Source: Ochrobactrum teleogrylli (GTDB taxonomy: Bacteria > Pseudomonadota > Alphaproteobacteria > Rhizobiales > Rhizobiaceae). Taken from it: DNA of 64,000 bases. A program made the position numbers and the translations under genes. The stretch lies in the NCBI RefSeq assembly GCF_006376685.1, contig NZ_VEWL01000006.1:62001-126000 (forward strand), read 5' to 3'. The notes beneath the pieces were generated by a model. That model did not search any database and had not been told where the DNA came from. It saw only the letters and a program-made list of their open reading frames with translations. This document shows, piece after piece, positions 9,351-19,236 of the stretch (position 1 is its first letter; each line of letters opens with the position of its first letter).

Positions 9351-10334
9351 ATGATACCTTTATCCGTACTCGATCTTTCGCCCGTTCCCGATAACAGCGA
9401 TGCCGGACAGTCTCTGCGCAACACGCTTGAGCTTGCACAGCACGCGGAGAAACTTGGCTTTCATCGCTATTGGCTGGCCGAGCATCACAATATGCCCGGC
9501 ATTGCCAGTGCCGCCACATCGGTCGTGATCGGCTATGTCGCGAATGGCACTTCGACGATTCGCGTCGGCGCGGGTGGCATCATGCTGCCGAACCATTCGC
9601 CGCTGGTGATTGCCGAGCAGTTCGGCACGCTGGCGTCGCTCTTTCCTGGCCGTATCGATCTCGGCCTTGGCCGCGCACCCGGCACGGACCAGATCACGGC
9701 GCACGCCTTGCGGCGCAATCTCGACGGCGATGCCAGCGCATTCCCGCAGGACGTGGTTGAACTGCTCAATTATTTCAAACCGGCGGAACCCGCCCAGCGC
9801 GTCCGCGCCGTTCCGGGCGAGGGGCTTGAGGTTCCGGTCTGGATTCTAGGTTCAAGCCTGTTCGGCGCGCAGCTTGCGGCCATGCTGGGCCTGCCATACG
9901 CTTTTGCATCGCATTTTGCACCAGCGGAGATGGAACGCGCCATCGCGCTTTATCGCGAGCGTTTCGAGCCATCGGAATATATGCAGAAGCCTTACGTCAT
10001 GCTCGGCCTCAACGTGATTGCAGCAGATACCGACGAAGAGGCGCATTATCTCTTCACCTCGCAATTGCAGGCTTTCGTGAACTTGCGAAGCGGTCGTCCG
10101 GGTAAGCTTCCCGCCCCGGTAGAAGGCTATATGGAGCAACTCGACCCGCCAGCCCAGGCGCTTGTCCGCCAGATGCTGTCGTGCCGCGTGGTCGGCGGGC
10201 CTGAAACGGTGGCAAAGGGCATTCAGGCTTTTGCCGAAAGCACCGGCGCTGATGAGTTGATGATCACCGGCATGATCCACGATCACAAGAAGCGCCTGCG
10301 CTCCTACGAGATTGTCAGCAACTCGATTGCGTGA
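9351..10334 (+). CDS. Luciferase-like FMN/F420-type monooxygenase
   Basis: This 327-residue TIM-barrel protein belongs to the bacterial luciferase-like family, subgroup YhbW. It shows the N-terminal [10 protein letters not shown] strand, the [13 protein letters not shown] segment that shapes the flavin site, and [10 protein letters not shown]. The substrate is unknown. The ribosome-binding site before the ATG is weak. Its 3' end overlaps the convergent LysR gene by 31 bases, so the two transcripts must overlap. Confidence 0.88.
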   Translation: MIPLSVLDLSPVPDNSDAGQSLRNTLELAQHAEKLGFHRYWLAEHHNMPGIASAATSVVIGYVANGTSTIRVGAGGIMLPNHSPLVIAEQFGTLASLFPGRIDLGLGRAPGTDQITAHALRRNLDGDASAFPQDVVELLNYFKPAEPAQRVRAVPGEGLEVPVWILGSSLFGAQLAAMLGLPYAFASHFAPAEMERAIALYRERFEPSEYMQKPYVMLGLNVIAADTDEEAHYLFTSQLQAFVNLRSGRPGKLPAPVEGYMEQLDPPAQALVRQMLSCRVVGGPETVAKGIQAFAESTGADELMITGMIHDHKKRLRSYEIVSNSIA

Positions 10335-11236
10335 GGATCGAATTCGCGATTGACTTCACCCAGAAGCCAATCGCGAAACGCATTGACTGCTGGCGTGTTT
10401 GCGCGCGCCTTCGGTGTGACGAAATAATAGCTGCTGGGGCTTTTGACCGTGTGCGGGTAGGCCACCACAAGCTGCCCGCTGTCGATTTCCGAGCGGATCA
10501 GAAAAAGCGGCATGAGGGCAACGCCCAGCCCCGCGATGCAAGCCTGCGACACATTGGAAAACTGTTCAAACCGCATGCCACCCGGCGCTGGCACGGTGAT
10601 ATCAAGGCTGCGGTACCAGTGATCCCACGCTCCCGGTCGCGAAGCCATGTTGAACAAGGGCAGCCGAAGAAGATCGGTGGGCGCTGACACCGGGTTCTCC
10701 TTCAAAAAAGCCGGGCTGCAAACCGGCGCAACCGTTTCATCCATCAAAAACACGCAATCGGCATTCGGCCAATCCGGCTGGCCGATGTGAATGGCCGCGT
10801 CCAGACCTTCACGGTCAAAGTCGAACTGGCCGATACGGGTCGCGAAATTCAGAATAATATCCGGAAATTGTGCCACAAAGCGCGGAATACGCGGAATGAG
10901 CCAGCGCGTGCCGAATGTGGGCAGAAAAGCGAGGTTTAATGTCTTGCCACGCATCTGCGACATGACCTGAAGCGAAGCGGCCCGAATAACCGAAAGGGCA
11001 GGCGCAACGGCATTGAAATAAGCGCGTCCCGCATCCGACAGCACGACGTGGCGGCTGGTGCGGTCGAAAAGTGCTGTGCCAAGCTGTTCTTCGAGCGTCG
11101 CGATCTGACGGCTGACCGCGCCTTGTGTCAGCGCGAGTTCTTCTGCAGCCGCAGAAAAGCTTGCAAGCCGCGCAACAGCGTCAAACGCCGCAAGCGCACT
11201 GGTGGAGGGAAGGAGCCGTCGCGAGAGTGTCGTCAT
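10304..11236 (-). CDS. gcdR: LysR-family regulator of glutarate degradation (GcdR-like)
   Basis: This is a 310-residue LysR-type activator of the GcvA subgroup, with a winged helix-turn-helix at about residues 14-73 ([27 protein letters not shown]) and a periplasmic-binding-like effector domain. It is divergent from glutaryl-CoA dehydrogenase, with a 25-bp palindrome abutting its start codon. The arrangement LysR / gcdH / CoA-transferase matches the Pseudomonas gcdR-gcdHG locus, so the effector is probably glutarate or a derivative. The gene name is by context only. Confidence 0.8.
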   Translation of the reverse strand: MTTLSRRLLPSTSALAAFDAVARLASFSAAAEELALTQGAVSRQIATLEEQLGTALFDRTSRHVVLSDAGRAYFNAVAPALSVIRAASLQVMSQMRGKTLNLAFLPTFGTRWLIPRIPRFVAQFPDIILNFATRIGQFDFDREGLDAAIHIGQPDWPNADCVFLMDETVAPVCSPAFLKENPVSAPTDLLRLPLFNMASRPGAWDHWYRSLDITVPAPGGMRFEQFSNVSQACIAGLGVALMPLFLIRSEIDSGQLVVAYPHTVKSPSSYYFVTPKARANTPAVNAFRDWLLGEVNREFDPHAIELLTIS

Positions 11237-11261
11237 GATCTATTACTAAATGGAATAGATC
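11237..11261. promoter_or_regulatory. LysR-type operator between gcdR and gcdH
   Basis: There is a perfect inverted repeat GATCTATT-N9-AATAGATC. The 8-base arms and 25-bp span fit a LysR recognition site. It overlaps the region that would hold the regulator's own ribosome-binding site and lies about 80 bases before the gcdH start. This suggests autorepression plus activation of gcdH. Confidence 0.65.
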
Positions 11262-11337
11262 GATGAGTAAACATCGTTTGCAGCCTGACACCCTGCGGTT
11301 CATAGTCCGGTCAATTCTGAAATGAGGAGAATTTCTA

Positions 11338-12522
11338 ATGTCGCGTACGGCCTTTAACTGGGAAGATCCCTTTCTGCTCGACGAACAGCTGACCGAAGAC
11401 GAGCGCATGATCCGCGACTCCGCGAAGGCATTCGCGAGCGACGTTTTGCTGCCGCGTGTGGAAAAGGCCTATCTCGACGAAACCACCGACCCGGAACTGT
11501 TCCGCCTCATGGGCCAGTCTGGCCTTCTCGGCGTGACGCTGCCGGAAGAATATGGCGCGGCCAATGCCGGTTATGTTGCCTATGGCCTCGTAGCGCGCGA
11601 AGTCGAGCGCGTTGATTCCGGTTATCGTTCGATGATGAGCGTACAGTCCTCGCTCGTCATGTATCCGATCTACGCCTATGGCTCTGACGAACAGCGCAAG
11701 AAATATCTGCCGGGTCTCGTCTCCGGCGAGTTGATCGGCTGCTTCGGCTTGACCGAACCGGATGCCGGTTCCGACCCTGCAGGCATGAAGACCCGCGCCG
11801 AAAAGATCGACGGCGGCTATCGCCTGACCGGCTCAAAGATGTGGATTTCGAATTCGCCAATCGCGGACGTGTTCGTGGTGTGGGCCAAGTCCGCAGCCCA
11901 TGACAATGCCATTCGCGGCTTCGTGCTCGAAAAGGGTATGAAGGGCCTTTCCGCACCGAAGATCGGTGGCAAGCTGTCGCTACGCGCTTCGATCACCGGC
12001 GAAATCGTCATGGACGGCGTGGAAGTCTCGGAAGACGCTTTGCTGCCGAATGTTTCGGGTCTCAAGGGGCCATTCGGCTGCCTCAACCGTGCGCGCTACG
12101 GCATTTCGTGGGGCGTTCTGGGCGCCGCCGAAGATTGCTGGTTCCGCGCGCGTCAATACGGCCTCGACCGCAAGCAGTTCGACAAGCCGCTGGCTGGCAC
12201 GCAGCTTTACCAGAAGAAGCTCGCCGACATGCAGACCGAAATCACGCTCGGCCTTCAGGCATCGCTGCGCGTCGGTCGTCTGTTCGACGAAGGCAAAATG
12301 GCCCCGGAAATGATCTCCATCGTCAAGCGCAACAATTGCGGTAAGGCACTCGATATTGCCCGTCAGGCTCGCGACATGCATGGCGGCAACGGTATCCAGA
12401 TCGAATACCACGTCATGCGCCACGCGCAGAACCTCGAAACCGTGAATACCTATGAAGGCACGCATGACGTTCACGCGCTGATCCTCGGACGCGCGCAGAC
12501 CGGCATTCAGGCTTTCTTCTGA
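11338..12522 (+). CDS. gcdH: Glutaryl-CoA dehydrogenase
   Basis: GcdH is an FAD enzyme that oxidises and decarboxylates glutaryl-CoA to crotonyl-CoA in lysine/glutarate catabolism. The 394-residue protein has the acyl-CoA dehydrogenase fold, with [15 protein letters not shown] and WISNSP around the flavin. It carries the GCDH-type catalytic Glu373 in NTYEGTHD and ends IQAFF as typical GcdH does. A TGAGGAGAA ribosome-binding site precedes the ATG. A terminator separates it from the CoA-transferase gene, 79 bases away. Confidence 0.94.
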   Translation: MSRTAFNWEDPFLLDEQLTEDERMIRDSAKAFASDVLLPRVEKAYLDETTDPELFRLMGQSGLLGVTLPEEYGAANAGYVAYGLVAREVERVDSGYRSMMSVQSSLVMYPIYAYGSDEQRKKYLPGLVSGELIGCFGLTEPDAGSDPAGMKTRAEKIDGGYRLTGSKMWISNSPIADVFVVWAKSAAHDNAIRGFVLEKGMKGLSAPKIGGKLSLRASITGEIVMDGVEVSEDALLPNVSGLKGPFGCLNRARYGISWGVLGAAEDCWFRARQYGLDRKQFDKPLAGTQLYQKKLADMQTEITLGLQASLRVGRLFDEGKMAPEMISIVKRNNCGKALDIARQARDMHGGNGIQIEYHVMRHAQNLETVNTYEGTHDVHALILGRAQTGIQAFF

Positions 12523-12549
12523 TCGTAACCGCCCGCACTACCCTCCCAA

Positions 12550-12581
12550 GGCCCGCTCGCTTCTCGCGGGCGGGCTTTTCT
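12550..12581 (+). terminator. Terminator between gcdH and the CoA-transferase gene
   Basis: The stem GCCCGCTCGC / GCGGGCGGGC is followed by TTTTCTACTTTTT. It should reduce readthrough from gcdH into the CoA-transferase gene. Confidence 0.75.
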
Positions 12582-12601
12582 ACTTTTTCGAGGTATCCGA
12601 A

Positions 12602-13741
12602 ATGCAGAACACACCGCTTGACGATTTGAAGGTGGTTGAACTGGCCCGTATTCTGGCAGGCCCGTGGGTCGGTCAGACGCTTTCCGATCTGGGAGCGGAC
12701 GTCATCAAGGTCGAAAGCCCGGAAGGCGACGACACGCGCAAATGGGGGCCTCCCTTTATTGAAGTCGAAGGCGAGAAGTCGGCTGCCTATTTCCATGCCT
12801 GCAATCGCGGCAAACGCTCGATTACAGCGGATTTCCGCTCGGAAGAAGGGCAAGAGCTGGTGCGCCGCCTCGTGGCCGATGCAGATATTGTCATCGAGAA
12901 TTTCAAGCTCGGCGGCCTCGATAAATATGGCCTTGATTATGAGAGCCTCAAGGCCGTCAATCCGCGCCTTATCTACTGCTCCATCACCGGATTCGGCCAT
13001 GATGGGCCCTATGCCGAACGGGCAGGTTATGACTTCATGATCCAGGGCATGGGCGGAATCATGGATCTGACTGGCGAGCCGGACCGTGAACCGCAGAAGA
13101 TCGGCGTGGCTTTTGCAGACATTTTCACCGGCCTTTATAGCGTGATTGCCATCCAGTCGGCGCTGATCATGCGCCAGCGCACGGGCAAGGGGCAGCACAT
13201 CGATATGGCGCTGTTCGACTGCATGTCAGCAGTCCTCGCCAATCAGGCCATGAACTATCTGGCCTCTGGGGTGTCACCGAAGCGCATGGGCAACGCACAT
13301 CCCAATATCGCGCCATATCAGACGCTGCCGGTTTCCGACGGCTATTTCATCATCGCTTGCGGCAATGACGGCCAGTTTGGCCGACTGGTCGGTCTCTTGG
13401 ACCTTGCAGAGCTTGCGAGCGACGAGCGCTTTGCCACCAATGCTGCCCGTGTCGCCAACCGGACCGCACTCACAGAACTGCTGGAAGAACGCACCCGGCA
13501 ATGGAAGCGCGACGACCTTCTGGCGCGCCTGGAAAAGATCGGCGTTCCGGCCGGGCCAATCAACTCGGTTGCCGATGTCTTTGCCGATCCGCAATTCATC
13601 GCACGCGGGATGAAGATCGATCCGCAGGGCGTACCGGGGTTGCGTACGCCGATCCGCTTCTCCGATGCAGAACTGAAAACCGACCATCGCTCACCCAATC
13701 TTGGGGAAAACAATTACGAAATATTCAATAAATTAAAATAG
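12602..13741 (+). CDS. gcdG: Class III CoA-transferase, probable glutarate CoA-transferase, with exchanged C-terminus
   Basis: This CaiB/BaiF-family enzyme probably moves CoA from succinyl-CoA to glutarate, feeding gcdH. The 379 residues include the N-terminal LARILAGPWVGQTLSDLGADVIKVE and the predicted catalytic Asp173 in FADIFTG. The C-terminus ends GENNYEIFNKLK. Two further copies of the gene's 3' end downstream (16595-16762 and 19112-19205) instead encode GEHSEMVRSELD, and they keep a stop codon and terminator. The present tail therefore looks like a replacement brought in with the accessory block. Function is inferred from the gcdR-gcdH context. Confidence 0.85.
   Translation: MQNTPLDDLKVVELARILAGPWVGQTLSDLGADVIKVESPEGDDTRKWGPPFIEVEGEKSAAYFHACNRGKRSITADFRSEEGQELVRRLVADADIVIENFKLGGLDKYGLDYESLKAVNPRLIYCSITGFGHDGPYAERAGYDFMIQGMGGIMDLTGEPDREPQKIGVAFADIFTGLYSVIAIQSALIMRQRTGKGQHIDMALFDCMSAVLANQAMNYLASGVSPKRMGNAHPNIAPYQTLPVSDGYFIIACGNDGQFGRLVGLLDLAELASDERFATNAARVANRTALTELLEERTRQWKRDDLLARLEKIGVPAGPINSVADVFADPQFIARGMKIDPQGVPGLRTPIRFSDAELKTDHRSPNLGENNYEIFNKLK
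13580..13712 (+). repeat. Copy A of the repeated gcdG 3' end
   Basis: This in-gene segment is about 95% identical by eye to copy B (16595 onward) up to the CGCTCACCCAAT core. After that the sequence becomes AT-rich and the copies diverge. This is the likely left junction of the accessory block. Confidence 0.8.
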
Positions 13742-13844
13742 TACAATATTATGATAAGACAGTAAATGTAGAGCGCTTTATATATTTATAGATTGAGTTC
13801 ATCGATCTTGTTATAATTATTATTAATAATATTAAGGTGACTTT

Positions 13845-16463
13845 ATGAGAATATCTAATTTACCTTTTTCTATTTTCCTGGGTTCGACATCTTTTTTGAC
13901 TGCGTCGACACTTCTCGCTACAGCAACAGACCTACCCGGGGGAATTCCGGGCATAAGTCAGATAAATAACAACGTCCGAGGGGGGACTGGAAACGGTTTT
14001 GGGGGCGGTAACGGGCTCGATGGTGTTAGCCCACCAAGCAATGGAAATGGTGGTGCCGGCTTACCCGGCGCCCAGGGTAGTCGATTAACCATCGGGGGAG
14101 CTGTCGGCGCGACGACAATTGATCCCACTGTGATGGTGATCCAAGGTAACGCTGGCGGAAATGACAATGGGGGAAGTGACTTTATTCCAGGAGGGCCGAC
14201 AGCTCGGGGGTCGGGCGGCGGTGGCGGAGGCGCCGGTGTTTATCTTGACGGTGTGACGGCAACAACGCATTCCGGCCTTGTTATAATTGGCGGAATCGGC
14301 GGTAGAGGTGGCGCAGCACGAACTAATTCTGGTATTGTCACCGACGCGTTATCTGGCGGCGGTGGTGCCGGTGTCGTCGTGAACGGCGGCTATTTTTCCA
14401 ATGTTGCAGGAGCGCTTATCGTTGGGGGCGCTGGCGGCAGCGGAGGGAATATTCAGGTCGCCGGTGTAGAGGGTGGTGGCGGCGGCGGCGATGGTGTTGT
14501 TGTTCAAAATGGAGCGACGTTTCTAAATGAGGGGCGGATAGAAGGGGGAACAGGCGGCTTGCCAGATCGTCTGGCTGCTCCATCCAATCTTTTTGGTGCC
14601 GGTGGTGCTGGTATTCGCGGTGGCAATAATGCTTATATAATCAATGCAGGCACGGCCAAAGCCGGCGATTCAAGGCGAACAACTCAGCCAGCTTCGGATG
14701 CAATCATGCTTGTGGGAAGCAACGGAACGCTGGAATTGCGAGCCGCATCGAACATAGACGGGCGGGCCACGGCAATATCCAATTCCAATAATCGTCTTGC
14801 TCTTGGGGGTGCAGTCGACGACCGTTTCGATGCGAATGAAACCGGCAGCAAATATGTCGGCTTCGATAGTATCCGCAAAATAGGAACAAGCCGTTGGGAT
14901 GTCAGCGGTGACACGAATACTTCGCCGTTTTCAGTAGAAGAAGGAACTATGGCTGTCAACGATACGCTGGGTGGCCCTTTGACGGCTTCAGGCGGCAGAC
15001 TGATAGGTTCGGGCAGCGTGGAATCTATCGTTGATCAGGCGGGTGGGACGGTAGCGCCCGGCGATAATAGCTTTGGAACTATGACTGTTCGGAAAAATTT
15101 TACAGCCCAAGGCGGAACGGTGGAAATAGCCACAGTGCTAGGTGGAGACCAGTCTGCGACAAGTCGCTTGCTTGTTGAAGGGAGTACGATTGGCAGTGGT
15201 TTCGTCCGAGTGATTAACAAAGGCGGATCGGGTGCACTGACTGAAAAAGGGATTACCGTAATAGCGATCCAAGGGCAGTCCGGGGCCTCTTTTGCTCTTG
15301 TAGGGGATGCCGTTGCAAATGATGGGAGATCTGCCGTCGTCGCAGGAGCGCATGCATATAAGATTCTTAATGATGGCGCTGCATCCAATGATCGCTGGTT
15401 TCTAAGCTCGCGCGACAAAGATGGCTCTCCCATCCTCAATCCAGGTGCTCCACTCCATGAAGGAGCGGTGCAGACAATGAGGTTGCTTAACCGTTTGCCT
15501 ACGCTGCAGCAACGTGTTGGTAACCGTTACTGGAGCGGAAGGGCAAATTCAATTGTCGAACAGGGAGACGGGCCAGGGGTAAATGATGGCGCACCTTCTC
15601 CTGAAGCCGGTTCAGCAATTGACGGCAATGGCATGTGGGCGAGTATAGGAGGAGACCATACGCATCTGAAGCCAGAGTGGTCGCCAACGGGCCTGAAACA
15701 GGAAACGAATATTTTTACACTTCGCGCCGGATTTGACGCGCTTCTTTATGAAAATGGAACAGGAAAACTGATCGGTGGCCTATTAGGTCAATATGACAAT
15801 GCCCGCTCAAAAATCAGAGCTACGCAATGGAACGGCCAGGTTGACACGCAAGGAGGCGGTGTTGGAGCCACATTGACCTAGTATAATTCTAATGGATTCT
15901 ACGTTGATGGTCAGGGGCAGATCAACTGGTACAATAACGACTTCTACTCTTCCAGTGCATCGCGATCAATTGCGGACGATAAGGATGCCAGAGGTTACTC
16001 CCTCAGCATTGAAACGGGACAGAAAATCGCCATCAGTGATCGTTGGTCGGTCATACCGCAATTACAGTTACTTTGGTCATCGCTTCGGGCTGATCGCTTT
16101 CGCGATGTCTGGAATGTGGACATAAATCTGTCAAAAGGACAATACTTAACAGGACGTGCCGGATTATCCCTTGATCACGGACGCTCATGGTATTCGCAGA
16201 ATGGCACTCTTAGTCGGGCTAGTGTAGCTGGAATCGTCAATATATATCAGGAAATGATAGACGATTCGGTAGTTCGTATTTCAGATATTAAGCTTGATAC
16301 CAAAACAGACCGTACCTGGGGCGGGATTGGGATCAATGGAAACTATTCCTGGAGAGACGATAAATATTCCGTATATGCCAACAGCGGAATAGATACGTCA
16401 CTTAACAACTTTTCAGACAGCTATTCATTCAATGGCGCACTTGGCTTCCGAGCAAAATGGTGA
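13845..16463 (+). pseudogene. Autotransporter adhesin interrupted by an in-frame TAG
   Basis: This was a type V secretion protein of 872 codons. It has an N-terminal signal sequence (about residues 1-27), a Gly-rich passenger with many GGGGGAG-type runs (residues 30-250), and a beta-helix-like passenger. A C-terminal autotransporter barrel ends in aromatic RAKW. Codon 679 (15879-15881) is TAG within an otherwise intact frame. Downstream residues resume family sequence (GFYVDGQGQINWY) with no frameshift. The family usually has Trp or Tyr at this place, so one base change explains the stop. Without readthrough, the truncated 678-residue product lacks most of the barrel and could not be exported. 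It is the cargo of the first islet, with AT-rich flanks. Confidence 0.85.
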
Positions 16464-16594
16464 GCTGTAACCCAACGCAAGCTTAGCTCTGCAGCAGCAT
16501 GATTTGTATTGGAATTTCCACAGCCAACATCTCGATTACGATTGTACCAGGGTGTTGACAAGCATGACATTCAGCTATTCTCGGGAATCTACAT

Positions 16595-16762
16595 TTTGCC
16601 CATCCGCAGTCCATCGTACGCGGGATGAAGATCGACCCGCAGGGCGTACCGGGGTTGCGTACGCCGATCCGCTTCTCCGATGCAGAATTGAAAACCGACC
16701 ATCGCTCACCCAATCTGGGCGAACATAGCGAAATGGTCCGGTCTGAACTGGATCGAAAATGA
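16595..16762 (+). repeat. Copy B of the gcdG 3' end, with original stop codon
   Basis: This segment is near-identical to 13580-13712. In the gcdG frame it continues past the divergence point to encode GEHSEMVRSELDRK and a TGA. It has no start and is a detached gene tail marking the right border of the autotransporter islet. Confidence 0.85.
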
Positions 16763-16769
16763 AGTGATC

Positions 16770-16795
16770 AACCCCGCTCCCGCGGGGTTTTCTTT
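16770..16795 (+). terminator. Terminator attached to gcdG tail copy B
   Basis: The stem CCCCGC/GCGGGG is followed by TTTTCTTTG. It resembles the terminator after copy C, so the tail and its terminator seem to have moved together. Confidence 0.75.
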
Positions 16796-16804
16796 GTGTG
16801 GCAT

Positions 16805-16948
16805 CGTTACTTGAATCTGAGCGCAAAGCCACGCCACGAAAATGCCGCTCCCCTTGATAAAGATGACCGCCTAAACCAAATACCACTCGTTGCCTAGGCT
16901 TGGCGTTCGCCGGCGGATCTTGCTGGTATAGGCGCGCCCAAACTTATT
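16805..16948 (-). pseudogene. IS6-family transposase remnant
   Basis: The minus strand encodes KFGRAYTSKIRRRTP then LGNEWYL. This matches the IS6/IS26-type pattern K-F-G-x-A-Y-x3-[IL]-R-R-R-x-P-x2-G-[DN]-x-W-x-L, which normally continues DEV with the catalytic Asp. Here that place reads V-stop-A-V, followed by VIFIKG, so the fragment is degraded and inactive. Both ends of the element are missing. It lies at the left end of the second islet. Confidence 0.6.
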
Positions 16949-17149
16949 GACGTTAAATAAGACAGACCACCCAATGCCTGCTTGGCAATGCTCAAAATTT
17001 TTTTTCACCCTAATGTATTAACAGAATTTCATTCAGTTATCTGAACGAGTATACGATGAAAATAACCTCAGGAATTCAAAAATAGTTCTTGAGATAGTTT
17101 TTTAACGCAAAAATTCATGAACGAATTTTTATGCTTATCGAGCTCAATT
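16949..17149. other. AT-rich intergenic stretch in second islet
   Basis: No gene is seen here. AAAAATTC (17109-17116) and GAATTTTT (17123-17130) form a weak AT-only inverted repeat just past the stop of the minus-strand gene and may serve as its terminator. Confidence 0.4.
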
Positions 17150-18202
17150 TCAAGCCGTATTCTCGCAACTGTCGGATTTGTTATTAGAAGAATCATCATC
17201 AAGCATTCCCAGAATCATTTCGGAGAGCAGGTCCTGCGTTCCCTTCAATGCATCTGCCAAATCCTCGTCGGTTGGGAATACCAGTTCAGCAGCGACATTG
17301 TCCTGCACAATCCTGGCGAGATTGTCCAAAGCTACATAAATGTAATCGTCCGGCGTTTGCGCGGTTGGCAAATCAATGAGGTGTGTATCGACCTGCTTTG
17401 GGTTCATGAAATCACGGATGATGATTGAGTTTTGATTCAATACAGACGTCGTCCAGATCGATAGAACTACAACATATAGATTCTTCCAGTGCCGGTCGCC
17501 AATTTCCTTCTTCCATCGCTCCAAGGTTTGGCTAACGCCTTTAATCTGCGCATCTGCAGCAAACCGCATGTTCGTACTTATGTTGTCGTGGATGCTAGCG
17601 GTGAATTTTTTGAATTCCTTGATCGAAATTTGCCCGGATTCAATCGTCTTATCGATATAGCCAACTCCAGCTTTGATAATTTTCCGGCTGGATATCTCCA
17701 GTTCATCAGGAATATCAGCGCTCCGAAGTTGACGCTTGGCGGTCTGAAGCGTTCTTGAAAACTCAGACAGCTTGGCGACCCAATCCGTGGTGTCCGATCC
17801 ATTAAGGTAAGGGGCTATCAGTGTGAATATTCCCAATGGGACATGTGCAACCGATTTCGCCAACTCGAAAGTCACAGCGATGGGATGGAGCGTCTCCCTT
17901 TTGCCATTAAATATCAGCGTGTACTCTCCACCCTTCGCATCGTTGTTCACGATGATCACCGGCGAAAGATGATTGATGAGCTCGGCTTTCAACGCAGCAT
18001 AGTTATGCTGCATGTCGGTATCGATCTGAATGATCGCATTGCGGCCTCTGACCCGTTCGCTCGACCAGAACTCCGTCATGTCCAGATCATGCGGATCAAT
18101 GTCTTTTGACCTGCGATGATGAGAGCGCGACCGTGTACTCTGGCTGATTGGCTGGCGGCCCGCGCCGTGTTTGACCGGGCATGCTTGCTTGTGCTGTTCC
18201 AT
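17150..18202 (-). CDS. Unknown 350-residue protein of the second islet
   Basis: I do not recognise this protein. The N-terminus (residues 1-45) is rich in His, Arg, Ser and Lys and probably disordered. A central region (about 95-130) has a moderately hydrophobic stretch, VAHVPLGIFTLIAPYL. Residues 135-235 look mainly helical, and the C-terminal 40 residues are acidic. A second hydrophobic patch, KNLYVVVLSIWTTSVL (about 243-258), could be a membrane helix. It lies 100 bases downstream of a cysteine hydrolase gene on the same strand, so the two may be cotranscribed. It is between detached gcdG tails and is probably horizontally acquired. Confidence 0.65.
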   Translation of the reverse strand: MEQHKQACPVKHGAGRQPISQSTRSRSHHRRSKDIDPHDLDMTEFWSSERVRGRNAIIQIDTDMQHNYAALKAELINHLSPVIIVNNDAKGGEYTLIFNGKRETLHPIAVTFELAKSVAHVPLGIFTLIAPYLNGSDTTDWVAKLSEFSRTLQTAKRQLRSADIPDELEISSRKIIKAGVGYIDKTIESGQISIKEFKKFTASIHDNISTNMRFAADAQIKGVSQTLERWKKEIGDRHWKNLYVVVLSIWTTSVLNQNSIIIRDFMNPKQVDTHLIDLPTAQTPDDYIYVALDNLARIVQDNVAAELVFPTDEDLADALKGTQDLLSEMILGMLDDDSSNNKSDSCENTA

Positions 18203-18302
18203 GATTCAATTTGTTCCCCTTGTTTGTAATGAAGGCACCACGGATACCCCGTTTTCTTGTTGGCACGGCAATGACTAGTGCCAACAAGATGCGCCTGTTT
18301 CT

Positions 18303-18893
18303 TTATCCGAGTTCGTCAACGCTCGGAACGACTACACCGTAGAGATCGGCAATAGTTGCCAATGCGCTGTGATGCAGTTGTTCTGATGAAACTTCGGTAA
18401 GATTGATTTGCAACGGCCGCGTGGCACATGCATTGGCAACAATGGTTGGTTTCTTCCCCTCCAAGAAAGCCCTTGCCGTCGTGAACAACACACACATATG
18501 GGTCATGAAACCCGCGACGATGACGTTATCGTGGCTTGCGCTGTTCAGAAGATCCGCCAAGTTCGTCCCCACGAATGCATCGGGGGCGGTTTTGACAACG
18601 ACGGCTTCGCTTTCGATCGGGGCCACATGGGAGTGAATCTGCCCAATCTCTGCATGGGTGTCGTATGGAGTGCCAACTCCACCGTCATTGACGATGTGGA
18701 TCACCGTTGCACCCGCTTCGCGCGCGCGCTTCAACAACTTGGCAGCGGAATCGAGCGCCTGTTGCCAGCCATCGAGTTCCATAACACCCTGAGTGTAAGT
18801 GTTCTGGAAATCGATCATGATTAACGTCGAGTCCCCCAAATGAGCAGGGGTCTCGTCAAAGCCATTGAGTTGACGGAGTGTTGTACGTGCCAT
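18303..18893 (-). CDS. Isochorismatase-like cysteine hydrolase
   Basis: This 196-residue protein has the isochorismatase/nicotinamidase-like alpha/beta fold. The catalytic triad is visible as Asp28 (IMIDFQN), Lys101 (VVKTAPDAF) and Cys134 (THMCV), with the preceding cis-peptide region GFMTH. Such enzymes hydrolyse amides or N-carbamoyl groups; the substrate cannot be told. It is the upstream gene of a two-gene unit with the unknown 350-residue protein and is cargo of the second islet. Confidence 0.85.
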   Translation of the reverse strand: MARTTLRQLNGFDETPAHLGDSTLIMIDFQNTYTQGVMELDGWQQALDSAAKLLKRAREAGATVIHIVNDGGVGTPYDTHAEIGQIHSHVAPIESEAVVVKTAPDAFVGTNLADLLNSASHDNVIVAGFMTHMCVLFTTARAFLEGKKPTIVANACATRPLQINLTEVSSEQLHHSALATIADLYGVVVPSVDELG

Positions 18894-19111
18894 AGCCTAC
18901 CCTTCCTGAATCTACAGGTTTAAGAGCCCAACTGAAAATTAAGTTGCGCGATTTCAGCAATTTGCGATTCCCTGTTTGTTGAAACCGGAAGATCACATGG
19001 ATTGGACTGAAACCGCTCGCAAAGACCATGACCTGAGAACCCTACCATTTGCAACTGACAGTACCGACAGGTTGGTAGCCGAGTAAGAAGGGAACAACTG
19101 AGATTACCGTC

Positions 19112-19205
19112 CCGCTTCTCCGATGCCGAGCTTAAAATCGACCACCGCTCACCCAATTTGGGAGAGCATAGCGAAATGGTTCGATCGGAGCTGGACAAGG
19201 CATGA
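19112..19205 (+). repeat. Copy C of the gcdG 3' end, with stop codon
   Basis: This encodes, without any start, FSDAELKIDHRSPNLGEHSEMV and RSELDKA then TGA, the same tail as copy B. By eye it is more diverged in DNA than A and B are from each other. Homology begins abruptly at CGCTTCTCCGATGC. It marks the right border of the second islet. Confidence 0.85.
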
Positions 19206-19210
19206 ATCAA

Positions 19211-19236
19211 AAATCCCGCTCAGGCGGGGCTTTTCT
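19211..19236 (+). terminator. Terminator attached to gcdG tail copy C
   Basis: The hairpin CCCGCTCAGGCGGG is followed by CTTTTCTTTG. It has the same layout as the terminator of copy B and is probably the ancestral gcdG terminator. Confidence 0.7.

Noticed and set aside
15879-15881. Programmed readthrough or recoding of TAG in the autotransporter
   Set aside because: No recoding element or suppressor tRNA is visible, so a simple nonsense mutation is the more economical reading.
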